From positions 62,001-126,000 of the forward strand of contig NZ_JAAGLU010000018.1 of assembly GCF_010550245.1 (NCBI RefSeq): a stretch of 64,000 nucleotides of DNA, written 5' to 3'. Every line of letters begins with the position of its first letter. Positions within the stretch are counted from its first letter, which is position 1. A model generated the notes under the pieces. It did not search any database and was not told the origin of the DNA. It saw only the letters and a list, made by a program, of their open reading frames with translations. The stretch is from Streptomyces sp. SID12501 (GTDB taxonomy: Bacteria; Actinomycetota; Actinomycetes; Streptomycetales; Streptomycetaceae). The translations under genes and the position numbers were made by a program. Shown piece after piece: positions 34,661 to 43,975 of the stretch.

Positions 34661-36427
34661 ATGACCGCCGCCCCGACCGGCCCGCCCTTCTCCGTCGATG
34701 ACATCCCCTTCAGCGCGCACGGCTCCTGGTTCGGTATCTCTCCCGTGCTGGCGGAGAAGGAGCGAGCCGAGGACCTCCACCTCGTCTCGCACCAGAACGG
34801 CATGCACGCCGTCCTGCGCCTCGTCCCGCTCGACGCGGCGACGGGCGACCGCGCGGAGACCCGTGTCGAGGCGACACCTGGCCTGCTCAGCTGGACCGGT
34901 GCGCAGGGGCGTGTCGACCTCGCCTACGAGTCGCCGGACACCGTACGCGTGCGCGGCACCGGTCTCGGGTTCGGCATCAGCGCGGCGACTCACGCCCTGA
35001 CCCCGTTCAGCGGGACCTACTTCTACCGTGACCCGGTGGACGGCGCGCATGTGTTCACCTCCTACGAGACCGGGCGCCGCTACCGGATCACCGTGCTGTC
35101 CGGCACGGTCGCCGAGGTGTCCGGCTCCGAGGTCGTGGGCGCCGGTGACCGTGGTCTCACGGTCACCGGCGCGGCCGACGGCTCGTGGGAGGTCGCGGTC
35201 GAGGAACTCGACAGTGCGCGAGTGCCCTTCCGTTCACCGGCGGCGTTCGGCGAGGTCATGGAGGCCGCGCGGCAGTCGTTCGCCGGGTTCGTGGACGCGG
35301 TCGCCCCGTGGCGCTCGGCGGCCACCCCGGCCGCCGAACTCGCCGCCTACGTGGTGTGGTCGGCGACCGTGCGCCCGGCGGGTCTCGTCACCCGGCCCGC
35401 CGTACTGATGTCCAAGCACTGGATGGACAAGGTGTGGAGCTGGGACCACTGCTTCAACGCCCTTGCCCTGGCCCCCGGTTGCCCGGACCTGGCCTGGGAC
35501 CAGTTCTCCCTCCCCTTCGACCACCAGGACGAGAGCGGCGCGCTGCCCGACTCCGTCACCCACTCCGAGGTCCTCTACAACTTCGTCAAGCCGCCCATCC
35601 ACGGCTGGGCCTTCGGCCACCTGCGCCGACGGCTCCCCGAGCCGCTCACCCCTGCGCAACTGTCCGAGGCGTACGACAGACTGACCCGCTGGACGGACTT
35701 CTGGCTCACCGCGCGGCGCGCACCCGGCGCCACCCTGCCCCACTACCAGCACGGCAACGACAGCGGCTGGGACAACGCCACCACCTTCGACCCCGGACGC
35801 GTGACCGTCACCGCCGACCTCGCCGCGTTGCTGGTCCTCCAGCTCGATGAACTGGCCCTGCTGGCAGGCGAGTTGGGCTTCCCGGACGACGCCCGGCGGC
35901 GCGCCGGGACAGCCGACGCCATTCAGGAGGCCCTGCTGGACGAACTGTGGGACGGCGAACGGTTCCTGAGCCGCCCGGCAGACGGCGGGATCCCCACCCG
36001 GAGCGCCAGCCTGCTCGACCTGATGCCGATCGTCCTCGGCGACCGCCTGCCCACCAAGGCCCGCGAGCAGCTGGCGGAACGGATCGAGGCCCACCTCACC
36101 GAGTTCGGCCTGGCCACCGAACACCCCGCTTCCCCGCACTACGAGCCGGACGGCTACTGGCGCGGCCCGATCTGGGCCCCCGCCACCGTCCTCATCGAGG
36201 ACGGCCTGCGCCGCGCCGGGCACGAACGCCTCGCGGACGAGATCAGCGCCCGCTTCCGCGCCCTGTGCGAAACGTCCGGCTTCGCCGAGAACTTCGACGC
36301 CCTGAACGGCGAGGGACTGCGCGACCGCGCCTACACCTGGACCGCCGGCAGCTATCTGCTGCTCGCCCGCGACCACCTTCGCCGCGCGGACACGGGCACC
36401 GACACCTCTGTCACCACCGCCGCCTGA
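34661..36427 (+). CDS. GH63/GH37-type (alpha/alpha)6-barrel glycosidase, probably cytoplasmic
   Basis: 588 aa from ATG at 34661; there is no signal peptide and no strong ribosome site. An N-terminal beta domain (about residues 1-210) precedes an (alpha/alpha)6 barrel with the MGH1/GH63 pattern: HWMDKVWSWDHCFNALAL, FDHQDESGALPD (acid candidate), HGNDSGWDNATTFD, YWRGPIWAP, and FAENFDALNGEGLRDRAYTWTAG (base candidate). Relatives include trehalases, glucosylglycerate hydrolases and mannosidases of clan GH-G. It should cleave the oligosaccharide imported by the ABC proteins; the actual linkage is not readable from the sequence. Confidence 0.8.
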   Translation: MTAAPTGPPFSVDDIPFSAHGSWFGISPVLAEKERAEDLHLVSHQNGMHAVLRLVPLDAATGDRAETRVEATPGLLSWTGAQGRVDLAYESPDTVRVRGTGLGFGISAATHALTPFSGTYFYRDPVDGAHVFTSYETGRRYRITVLSGTVAEVSGSEVVGAGDRGLTVTGAADGSWEVAVEELDSARVPFRSPAAFGEVMEAARQSFAGFVDAVAPWRSAATPAAELAAYVVWSATVRPAGLVTRPAVLMSKHWMDKVWSWDHCFNALALAPGCPDLAWDQFSLPFDHQDESGALPDSVTHSEVLYNFVKPPIHGWAFGHLRRRLPEPLTPAQLSEAYDRLTRWTDFWLTARRAPGATLPHYQHGNDSGWDNATTFDPGRVTVTADLAALLVLQLDELALLAGELGFPDDARRRAGTADAIQEALLDELWDGERFLSRPADGGIPTRSASLLDLMPIVLGDRLPTKAREQLAERIEAHLTEFGLATEHPASPHYEPDGYWRGPIWAPATVLIEDGLRRAGHERLADEISARFRALCETSGFAENFDALNGEGLRDRAYTWTAGSYLLLARDHLRRADTGTDTSVTTAA

Positions 36428-36512
36428 CCCGCGAGCGAGGACCCACCCAGACGTCCGGCACGGGGGCCGGCGCAGCACCAACCAGCCGCCACCTCTGAAG
36501 GGACATGAGCAC

Positions 36513-39500
36513 ATGCCAAGAATCGGGCAAAGACGCTCGACCACCAGACGCCTTCTCCACGGCATCGCCACGTCACTGCTCTCGCTGACCGTCATAGCCG
36601 GTGCCTCCACCGTGATGGCTACGCCGGCCTCCGCCGCCACCCCCACCCTCACCGTCGACCTGGGCACCACCACCGGAGCCTTCCACGGCGGCGCCTCCGG
36701 AGCGCTGTACGGCCTGTCCGCCCCGGAGGTGCCGACAAACAACCTCATCGAGGGGATGGGGCTCCAGACCACCAACACCAAGTACCAGGACGGACAGCAG
36801 CACCCCGGCTCGGACGCGTTGGAGGTCGCCAAGCCCTTCGTGGACAGCGGCGGCAAGGACGTCTTCATCTACATGACGGACGTGTACCGCACGTTCTCCT
36901 ACGAACGGACCAGCTACGCCGCCTACCAGGCCGCGATGAAGACCCAGGTCGAGCAGGCTATGGCCAGCCCCTACAAGGACCGGATCGTCTTCGTCCCCTA
37001 CAACGAGCCCGACGGCATGTGGTTCCCGGGCATGCGCACCAACGGAGGGTCGCTGGCCGCGTTCAACGCCGAGTGGCTGCAGACCTACGACTTCATCAAG
37101 GGCATCTGGCCTGCGGCGCGTCTGGCAGGCCCCAACGTCTCCAGCTACACCAGCTCCGCCCTCAACGGCTTCCTCACCTACTGCAAGGCCAACAACTGCC
37201 TGCCCGACGTCATGACCTGGCACACCCTGGGCAGCCCGGCGGCCGTACGCAGCACGGTCGACTCCTACCGCGCGCTGGAGACCGCGGCGGGGATCACCAC
37301 GCCGCTGCCGATCAACCTCAACGAGTACGCCTACCGGTACCACCTCACCGACCCCGGTCAGATGGTGCAGTGGATCGCGGCCATCGAGGACGAGAAGGTC
37401 GACGGGAACCTGCCGTACTGGAACATCAACGGCAACCTCGGCGACTCCGCCGCCGGCCAGAACATCCCCAACGCCCAGTGGTGGCTGTACAACTGGTACA
37501 GCTCCATGAGCGGCAACACCGTCAAGGTCACCGGCGCCTCGAACGACGACGCGTACACCCTGCAGGGCCTGGCGAGCCTCGACACGGCCAAGAAGCAGGC
37601 TCGCGTCATCCTCGCCGGGGGCGGCACCAGCGGTGACTCGAACACGGTCATCAAGAACATCAGCTCCTCGGTCTTCGGCAGCACCGTGCACGTGAGCGTG
37701 TTCCAGGACCGCTACAGCGGCTACATCGGCGCGGCGGCCACCCCGACCCGGCTCTCCGACGCGGATGTCGCCGTCGGTTCCGACGGCTCGATCACCCTCC
37801 CCATCACCCTCGACGCCATGTCCGCGTACCAGGTGATCGTCTCCCCGGGCGGCACCGGCTCCACCACCGCCGCCGACAAAACCTGGTCGGCCGGTTACGA
37901 GGCCGAGAACGCCACCCTCAGCGGCAGCGGATACAACATCAACACCGAGGGCACGACCGGCAGCATCGCCAAGTTCGCCACGTCCGGCACCAAGGACGTC
38001 GGCGGTCTGCGCACCGGCTCCAGCACGGTGATCTCCTTCCCCGTCTCCGTGCCCACCACAGGCGACTACAACCTGTCGGTGTTCGGCAACAGCTCCGCCA
38101 CGGCGACCAACGTCAAGGGCCCGACGAACGTGTACATGCGGGTCGACGGAGGCGCCTCGACCAGGATCGACATACCGGTGGGCTTCCAGTGGGTGGTGTG
38201 GGGCCACAGCGACACCACCGTGCACCTCACCTCGGGCAGCCACACCATCACGCTGGCCGCCACCGGCGACAACAGTTCGGCAACCGTCGGCGACGCCATC
38301 ATCGACAAGATAGACCTCCAGTACAACGACGACGCCGTCCAGGGAACCACGCTCCACGAGGCCGAGCAGGCCGCCCTCTCCGACAGCGGCACCGCCACCT
38401 ACACCTCCCAGGGCCAGTCCGGCGCGGGCGCGGTGAACCTGACCTCCGGCAAGTCCGCGACGTTCTGGGTCTACTCCGCCAGGGACGGATACGCGGACCT
38501 GACATCCCGCTTCCGCAACACCGGCCAGGCCGACCTCACCGTCAACGGCAGGACCGCCAACGACCAGACCCTCTCCGGCGCGACACCCAACGCCTGGTCC
38601 ACCTCCACCAATCGGGTCTACCTGAACTCCGGCATCAACAAGGTCAAGGTGACCGGCACCAGCGGCACCCTGGCCCTGGACGACCTGGCCGTCACCCCGT
38701 TCAGCGCCACCGACACCGTCACCACCGGCAACGTCGTCACCTACCAGGCCGAGAACGGCACCCTCACCGGCACCGCGGCGGCCGACAGCACCTACAGCCA
38801 GGCCGACGGCGGCGTCGTCACCGGCATCGGCGACGGAACCGCCAACTCCCTCACCCTCAATGTCAACGCGCCCTCGGCCGGCACCTACGCCATGACCATG
38901 CGCTACGCCAACGGCGAGAAGATGAGCGTCAGCCGCGGCAACCCCGACATCCTGGTCGAGCACGCCGACGTCAGCATCAACGGCGGCGACGCCACCCGTG
39001 TCAACTTCGCCAACACCCTCCACTGGAACCAGTTCGCCGACTACACCGTCCCCGTCACCCTCGCCGCGGGCGCCAACACGGTGAAGTTCACCGCCTCCCA
39101 GCTCTACAACTACGACGGCACCACGATCGGCCTGGTCTACTCGGGCGGCGGCGCCGACATCGGACAGCCCATGCGTTCCAGCTCCGCGCCCCACCTCGAC
39201 GAGGTCTCCTTCGCGCCCCAGAATCTGCACATCGGCACCTCGTCAGGCTTCTCGTCCACGGCCGTTGCCCAGCACAGCTCGCTCTGCCTCGAAGACCCCT
39301 CCCAGTCCACGACCGACGGCACCCAGTACCGGCAGAACACCTGCGGAAGCGGCCAGGAGCAGGTTTTCGACTTCCACCCCGTCAGCGGCGTCACGGACAC
39401 CTACACCGTCGTCAACCACTCCAGTGGCAAGTGCCTCGACATCTCCGCCTACTCCACCGCCAACGGGGCCGCCGTCCAGCAGTGGACCTGCCACGGCGGC

Positions 39501-39707
39501 ACCAACCAACGGTTCAGGCTGAACGCGGTGACCGCACTCGGCAACAGCCACGACTACCAGCTCATCGCCGTGAACAGCGGCAAGTGCGTGGACGTCAGCG
39601 ACATCTCGACCACAGCCGGCGCACTCGTCCACCAGTGGACCTGCGACGCGGCAAGCGCCCTGACCAGTAAGAAGAACCAGATCTGGCGCCTGCTCGGCAA
39701 GGCGTGA
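36513..39707 (+). CDS. Secreted multi-domain glycoside hydrolase (clan A, GH39-like) with CBMs and ricin lectin
   Basis: 1064 aa. The signal peptide runs to about residue 43 (SLLSLTVIAGASTVMATPASA). Residues about 45-330 form a TIM barrel with the two Glu of clan A: VPYNEPDGMW (acid/base) and INLNEYAYRYH (nucleophile), the GH39-like arrangement; a C-terminal beta domain follows. Then come CBM6/35-type beta-sandwiches (YEAENATLSGSG at about 465, another with TLHEAEQAALSD, and YQAENGTLTGTAAAD near 745) and a ricin-type trefoil in the last 145 residues (GKCLDISAYS, GKCVDVSDIS). It attacks an extracellular polysaccharide and probably feeds the transporter upstream. Its substrate is undetermined. 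Confidence 0.82.
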   Translation: MPRIGQRRSTTRRLLHGIATSLLSLTVIAGASTVMATPASAATPTLTVDLGTTTGAFHGGASGALYGLSAPEVPTNNLIEGMGLQTTNTKYQDGQQHPGSDALEVAKPFVDSGGKDVFIYMTDVYRTFSYERTSYAAYQAAMKTQVEQAMASPYKDRIVFVPYNEPDGMWFPGMRTNGGSLAAFNAEWLQTYDFIKGIWPAARLAGPNVSSYTSSALNGFLTYCKANNCLPDVMTWHTLGSPAAVRSTVDSYRALETAAGITTPLPINLNEYAYRYHLTDPGQMVQWIAAIEDEKVDGNLPYWNINGNLGDSAAGQNIPNAQWWLYNWYSSMSGNTVKVTGASNDDAYTLQGLASLDTAKKQARVILAGGGTSGDSNTVIKNISSSVFGSTVHVSVFQDRYSGYIGAAATPTRLSDADVAVGSDGSITLPITLDAMSAYQVIVSPGGTGSTTAADKTWSAGYEAENATLSGSGYNINTEGTTGSIAKFATSGTKDVGGLRTGSSTVISFPVSVPTTGDYNLSVFGNSSATATNVKGPTNVYMRVDGGASTRIDIPVGFQWVVWGHSDTTVHLTSGSHTITLAATGDNSSATVGDAIIDKIDLQYNDDAVQGTTLHEAEQAALSDSGTATYTSQGQSGAGAVNLTSGKSATFWVYSARDGYADLTSRFRNTGQADLTVNGRTANDQTLSGATPNAWSTSTNRVYLNSGINKVKVTGTSGTLALDDLAVTPFSATDTVTTGNVVTYQAENGTLTGTAAADSTYSQADGGVVTGIGDGTANSLTLNVNAPSAGTYAMTMRYANGEKMSVSRGNPDILVEHADVSINGGDATRVNFANTLHWNQFADYTVPVTLAAGANTVKFTASQLYNYDGTTIGLVYSGGGADIGQPMRSSSAPHLDEVSFAPQNLHIGTSSGFSSTAVAQHSSLCLEDPSQSTTDGTQYRQNTCGSGQEQVFDFHPVSGVTDTYTVVNHSSGKCLDISAYSTANGAAVQQWTCHGGTNQRFRLNAVTALGNSHDYQLIAVNSGKCVDVSDISTTAGALVHQWTCDAASALTSKKNQIWRLLGKA

Positions 39708-39803
39708 CCGGCACCGGATCCCGCTGAGTCTCCCGGCCACGGCGACAGGAACAGGCCGCTGACGTTCTCGGGTCCGGTGACACGCGACGCTGTGGAGCAC
39801 CGC

Positions 39804-39835
39804 GAGGGGCAGCCGGCTGATCCCGGCTGCCCCTC
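39804..39835 (+). terminator. Hairpin ending the second sugar locus
   Basis: GAGGGGCAGCCGG (39804-39816) and CCGGCTGCCCCTC (39823-39835) form a perfect 13-base stem with a 6-base loop, 97 bases after the stop. Confidence 0.75.
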
Positions 39836-39986
39836 ACACCTGCTTCAGTCCGAGCGCGAGGCATCGGCCTCGGCGGTCAGAACGGTGACTTCGTCCTGGC
39901 TCTGATGGAGACGCGCGATAGGCTTCGCACGCGCGTTCTGTTCGGCAGTGGCCCGACGTAGAGAGTCGACCCATGGGAAGGACACC

Positions 39987-40334
39987 ATGCCCGCCTACGC
40001 CATCGCTCACCTGCAAGAGGCCGCCCCGCACCCGGACATCGCCGAGTACATCGAGCGTGTCCCCTCCACCTTCGAGCCGTACGGCGGACGCTTCCTCGTG
40101 CATTTCACGCAGCATGAGGTGAAGGAAGGCAGCTGGCCCGGGAGCGTCGTGGTGATCGGCTTTCCCGGGATCACCGAGGCGCGGACGTGGTGGGACTCAC
40201 CCGCGTACCAGGAGATCGCACCGTTGCGTTCACGGCACATCCAGGGCGACATCATCCTGGTCGAAGGCGTACCCGAAGGCTACGACCCGGCCGGCTCCGC
40301 CAAGGCACTGCGGGACGCCCTGCCTACTGACTAG
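39987..40334 (+). CDS. DUF1330 family protein
   Basis: 115 aa from ATG at 39987; GGAAGG 5-6 bases upstream decides this start over the in-frame one at 39948. It is a ferredoxin-like alpha/beta fold: AYAIAHLQEAAPHPDIAEYIERVPSTFEPYGGRF, then VVIGFPGITEARTWWDSPAYQEI and IILVEGV. This family has dimeric alpha/beta-barrel members of unknown function. It is monocistronic, with nothing to suggest a role in the neighbouring sugar locus. Confidence 0.85.
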   Translation: MPAYAIAHLQEAAPHPDIAEYIERVPSTFEPYGGRFLVHFTQHEVKEGSWPGSVVVIGFPGITEARTWWDSPAYQEIAPLRSRHIQGDIILVEGVPEGYDPAGSAKALRDALPTD

Positions 40335-40489
40335 CCCACAAGTGCGCTCTGGCTCCGAGGTCGGTCACCGGAGTCGATGACGAACCTGTCCAGCGCCGTT
40401 CGTACGTCCTCGGGCTCCTGATGGGCCTCGGCCTGCCGCAACCCCCTTGGCCGGGGGCGTTGTCAGTGGTGGCAGGCAGGATGACGGGT
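40335..40489. other. Short intergenic stretch before ligA
   Basis: No gene is recognised; only a small inverted pair, CCCCC-TTGGC-CGGGGG at about 40443-40457, is visible. A promoter for the ligase may lie here but no clear -35/-10 pair was found. Confidence 0.3.
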
Positions 40490-42577
40490 ATGACAACACC
40501 AGCTGCAGTGATCGTGGACGCCGCCGCCTACGCGCAGGCGGTCGAGGACGCGACAAAGGCGTCGGCCGCCTACTACACGGGCGGCACCTCCGTGCTCGAC
40601 GACGACGCCTACGACCGGCTGGTGCGCGGCATCGCGGCATGGGAGGCCGGTCATCCCGGGCAGGTGCTGCCCGGGTCGCCGACCGGGAAGGTCGCCGGCG
40701 GCGCCGTCGACGGGGATGTCCCGCACACGGTCGCGATGCTGAGCCTGGACAACGTGTTCTCCCCCGAGGAGTTCACCACCTGGACGACGTCACTGGCCCG
40801 GCGTATCGGCCATGACGTCACCCGCTTCAGTGTCGAGCCGAAGCTCGACGGTCTCGCGATCGCCGCCCGTTACACCCAGGGCCGCCTCACCCGGCTGATC
40901 ACGCGCGGCGACGGGACGGCCGGGGAGGACGTCTCGCACGCCATCGGCACCATCGAAGGACTGCCCGCCGAACTCACCGAACCGGTGACGGTGGAAGTAC
41001 GCGGCGAAGTCCTCATGACCACAGTCCAGTTCGAGTACGCGAACACCGCACGGACGACGCACGGCGGGCCGCCGTTCGCGAACCCGCGCGGCGCCTCGGC
41101 CGGCACCCTGCGCGCCAAGGACCGCGCGTACACCGCGCCGATGACGTTCTTCGGGTACGGACTGCTTCCCATGACCGGAACCGGGACGGCGATGGCCGGA
41201 CGGCTGGGCGAGCTCGCGCACAGCGACCTCATGACGCTGGCCGGCGAGCTCGGGGTGAACACCACCGCGACCACCGCCGTGGCCGGCATCACCGCCGACA
41301 CCGTCGACCAGGTGCTGACCCGCGTCAAGGAGATCGCCGCGCTGCGGGCGGAGTTGCCGTTCGGAATCGACGGGATCGTCATCAAGGCCGACCTCGCCGC
41401 CGACCAGCAGACCGCCGGATCGGGGTCGCGGGCCCCGCGTTGGGCGATCGCCTACAAACTTCCGGCCGTGGAGAAGATCACCCGCCTGCTGGCGGTGGAG
41501 TGGAACGTGGGCCGCACCGGGATCATCGCGCCGCGCGGCGTGCTGGAGCCGGTCGAGATCGACGGAGCCACCATCACCTACGCCACGCTCCACAACCCCG
41601 GCGACATCACCCGCCGTGACCTGCGTCTGGGCGACCACGTCATGGTCCACCGCGCCGGGGACGTCATTCCCCGCGTCGAAGCCCCTGTCGCCCACCTGCG
41701 TACCGGCGAAGAGCAGCCCATCGTCTTCCCCGAGGTGTGCCCGCGCTGCGGGGCCGGCATCGACACCGGCGAGCAGCGCTGGCGATGCGAGAACGGCCGC
41801 AACTGCCATCTGGTGGCCGCACTCTCCTACGCCGCCGGCCGCGACCAGCTCGACATCGAAGGCCTCGGCCACACCCGCGTGGTCCAGCTCGTCGACGCCG
41901 ACCTGGTGAAGGATCTCGCCGACCTGTTCGCCCTCACCCGGGAGCAGTTGCTGGGCCTGGAGCGGATGGGTGAGACGAGTACGGACAATCTCCTCGCCGC
42001 GATCGGCGCGGCGAAGGAGCAGCCGCTCTCGCGGGTGCTGTGCGCGCTCGGGGTACGCGGCACGGGCCGCTCCATGTCCCGCCGTATCGCCCGGTACTTC
42101 GCCACCATGGACAACATCCGCACCGCGGACGGGGACGCGATGCGGCAGGTCGAGGGCATCGGTACCGAGAAGGCCCCCTCCATCGTCGCCGAACTCGCCG
42201 AACTCGCTCCGCTCATCGACAAGCTCGTCGCGGCCGGGGTGAACATGAATGAGCCCGGCGCCACCCCACCCGCCCCCACGGTCGACGGTGCCGATGGCAT
42301 CGAGGAGGCCGCTGAGCCGACGGGTGGGCCGCTGACCGGGATGTCGGTCGTGGTGACCGGAGCGATGACCGGCGTACTGGAGAAACTCAGCCGCAACGAG
42401 ATGAACGAACTCATCGAACGTGCCGGGGGCCGCTCCTCGTCCAGCGTCTCGAAGAAGACCAGCCTGGTCGTCGCCGGTGACGGTGCCGGATCCAAACGTG
42501 CCAAGGCCGAGACCCTCGGCATCCGACTGGCCACCCCGGACGAATTCGCCGCCCTCGTCACCGACTACGTCGGCTGA
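40490..42577 (+). CDS. ligA: NAD-dependent DNA ligase LigA, probably an accessory copy
   Basis: 695 aa from ATG at 40490 (AGGA 8 bases upstream); ATG 40481 is in frame but too close to the site. Domains in order: Ia (to about 75), the nucleotidyltransferase with SVEPKLDGLAI (Lys118 takes the AMP), ANPRGASAGTLR and IDGIVIKAD, an OB-fold (RTGIIAPRGVLEPV), a four-Cys zinc finger (CPRC and CENGRNC), helix-hairpin-helix repeats, and a C-terminal BRCT domain (GMSVVVTGAM). It seals nicks in DNA using NAD+. It sits alone among unrelated accessory genes, so I suspect it is an extra ligase beside a housekeeping copy. Confidence 0.92.
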   Translation: MTTPAAVIVDAAAYAQAVEDATKASAAYYTGGTSVLDDDAYDRLVRGIAAWEAGHPGQVLPGSPTGKVAGGAVDGDVPHTVAMLSLDNVFSPEEFTTWTTSLARRIGHDVTRFSVEPKLDGLAIAARYTQGRLTRLITRGDGTAGEDVSHAIGTIEGLPAELTEPVTVEVRGEVLMTTVQFEYANTARTTHGGPPFANPRGASAGTLRAKDRAYTAPMTFFGYGLLPMTGTGTAMAGRLGELAHSDLMTLAGELGVNTTATTAVAGITADTVDQVLTRVKEIAALRAELPFGIDGIVIKADLAADQQTAGSGSRAPRWAIAYKLPAVEKITRLLAVEWNVGRTGIIAPRGVLEPVEIDGATITYATLHNPGDITRRDLRLGDHVMVHRAGDVIPRVEAPVAHLRTGEEQPIVFPEVCPRCGAGIDTGEQRWRCENGRNCHLVAALSYAAGRDQLDIEGLGHTRVVQLVDADLVKDLADLFALTREQLLGLERMGETSTDNLLAAIGAAKEQPLSRVLCALGVRGTGRSMSRRIARYFATMDNIRTADGDAMRQVEGIGTEKAPSIVAELAELAPLIDKLVAAGVNMNEPGATPPAPTVDGADGIEEAAEPTGGPLTGMSVVVTGAMTGVLEKLSRNEMNELIERAGGRSSSSVSKKTSLVVAGDGAGSKRAKAETLGIRLATPDEFAALVTDYVG

Positions 42578-43015
42578 CCGCGCTCCCGACGAGGTAGGTG
42601 TGCCGGCTCACATGCCACGTGGTGCCAACGGCGGAACATCCAGGAGTGGTTGACCGTTCATCTGTATGTGGCTGCGGAGGGGACAGTGTCCCCGGGCCTC
42701 ACCTACAGCCCATGGGGAAGATCGTTCGGCTGAAGCCCCATGGAGCCCTCCGCCGACAGGCGACCGCCCTCCGCACGCCACCACCACACCGCCCCGGCTG
42801 GTCTCCCCCGTCCAGCCGGGGCTCCTTGCTGTGCACGCCTGACACCGCTCGCCCCGTATCGCGTGCCACGGGGCGGGCCGACCGCTGTGACGGCTGCGGA
42901 AGCCGGAGGGGTCCCGCAACCATTGCAGGCTCATGGAAAATGACCCATCCTTCTGACCCTGCGTCAGATACACCCTCCTCCCTGGCATCCTGACGCAAGA
43001 GAAGAGAGGCCCCGC
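42578..43015. other. Intergenic region with two inverted repeats
   Basis: About 440 bases without a supported gene. CCATGGGG and CCCCATGG (42710-42743) are inverted around an 18-base spacer, and a strong terminator-like hairpin lies at 42791-42822. Confidence 0.4.
42791..42822 (+). terminator. Terminator-like hairpin downstream of ligA
   Basis: GCCCCGGCTGG (42791-42801) pairs perfectly with CCAGCCGGGGC (42812-42822) over a 10-base loop, then TCCTT. It is 214 bases after the ligase stop, so an unrecognised short transcript might end here. Confidence 0.6.
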
Positions 43016-43474
43016 ATGGCTGCGACTCAGCGCAGGAGCCGGAGAATCATGATGACGCCGGAGGAGCTGGACGAGTTCCTCGGCACCCAGCGCATGTGCC
43101 GAGTCGCCACCGTCTCGAGCGACGGCGCTCCGCATGTCAGTGCCCTCTGGTTCGCATGGGACGGCACCTCGTTGTGGCTGTACTCCATCGTGCGCAGCAA
43201 ACGATGGGCCGATCTTCGCAACGATCCGCGCGTCGCGATCGTCGTCGACTCCGGCGAGGGGTACGGCGAGCTGCGCGGGGCCGAGCTGTCAGGCACCGCC
43301 GAGTTCGTCGGCGAGATCCCCCGCACCGGAGAACCGTGCACCGAACTCGACGCGCTGGAAGCGTTGTTCGCCCGCAAGAACTTCGGCCTGGAGGCAATGC
43401 CGCACGACGGCCGGCATGCGTGGATCCGTCTGACACCCTCGAAGACCGTCTCCTGGGACTTCCGCAAGCTGTAA
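43016..43474 (+). CDS. PPOX-class (split-barrel) flavin/F420-dependent protein
   Basis: 152 aa. The split-barrel fold is plain: MTPEELDEFLGTQRMCRVATVSSDGAPHVSALWFAWDG, then YSIVRSKRWADLRNDPRVAIVVDSGE and the C-terminal WIRLTPSKTVSWDFRKL. This group includes pyridoxamine-phosphate-oxidase-like proteins that use FMN or cofactor F420 in actinobacteria to reduce or oxidise small molecules. The substrate is unknown. It is monocistronic; a purine-rich AGAGAAGAGAGG precedes the ATG. Confidence 0.82.
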   Translation: MAATQRRSRRIMMTPEELDEFLGTQRMCRVATVSSDGAPHVSALWFAWDGTSLWLYSIVRSKRWADLRNDPRVAIVVDSGEGYGELRGAELSGTAEFVGEIPRTGEPCTELDALEALFARKNFGLEAMPHDGRHAWIRLTPSKTVSWDFRKL

Positions 43475-43975
43475 AACCCCGCACTCCCTTGTGCCGACCC
43501 AGTCGGACGCTTGGCACTCGGCCGGCCGCAGCGAACCGGACAGTTGCCAGAAAGGCGGTACGTGGACAACACGTGGAGCATGTCTTGACTGAATGTCCGG
43601 TACGAGCTTTTCCGCTCCGGGTGGCTGACGGATCGGCCGGCCCGCATTAACTCCACCGCGCCGAAGCCCCTTTTCCAACGCCACTTCGTCTCAGCTCGAG
43701 GAAGCCCATTCCCTCACCTCGCTCGACGCCGTAAGAAATCGCGAAGGCTCGCCCAAACCGAATCCCCTGATGTACTGCGCCTGTGGGAGAACCCGAACAT
43801 CGCTTTCTTCGCCTGCCCTCTCCCCTGCGGCACGATGACCGTCAGCCCCACTCGGAAAGGTCTCCTCAGCCGGACGGACGGCTGGAGTACTACGGCCCCG
43901 ACCGGGAACGTGATTGTTCGGGCTCGCGCAGCAGCCCATGACGTTCCGCACTCATGGTCCAGTAGGAGATTCGGC
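43475..43975. other. Intergenic region, no gene recognised
   Basis: Five hundred bases with no frame that shows a family pattern or a convincing start. It must hold the promoter of the phospholipase-D-like gene; none is clear. Confidence 0.35.

Noticed and set aside
36573..39230. Long minus-strand frame (885 codons) over the GH39-like gene
   Set aside because: Composition of Gly, Val, Ala and Asp without domains; it is the antisense shadow of a gene whose own strand has a signal peptide and clear motifs.
39836..39986. Second gene between the GH39 terminator and DUF1330
   Set aside because: Only 150 bases, with no start or family pattern.
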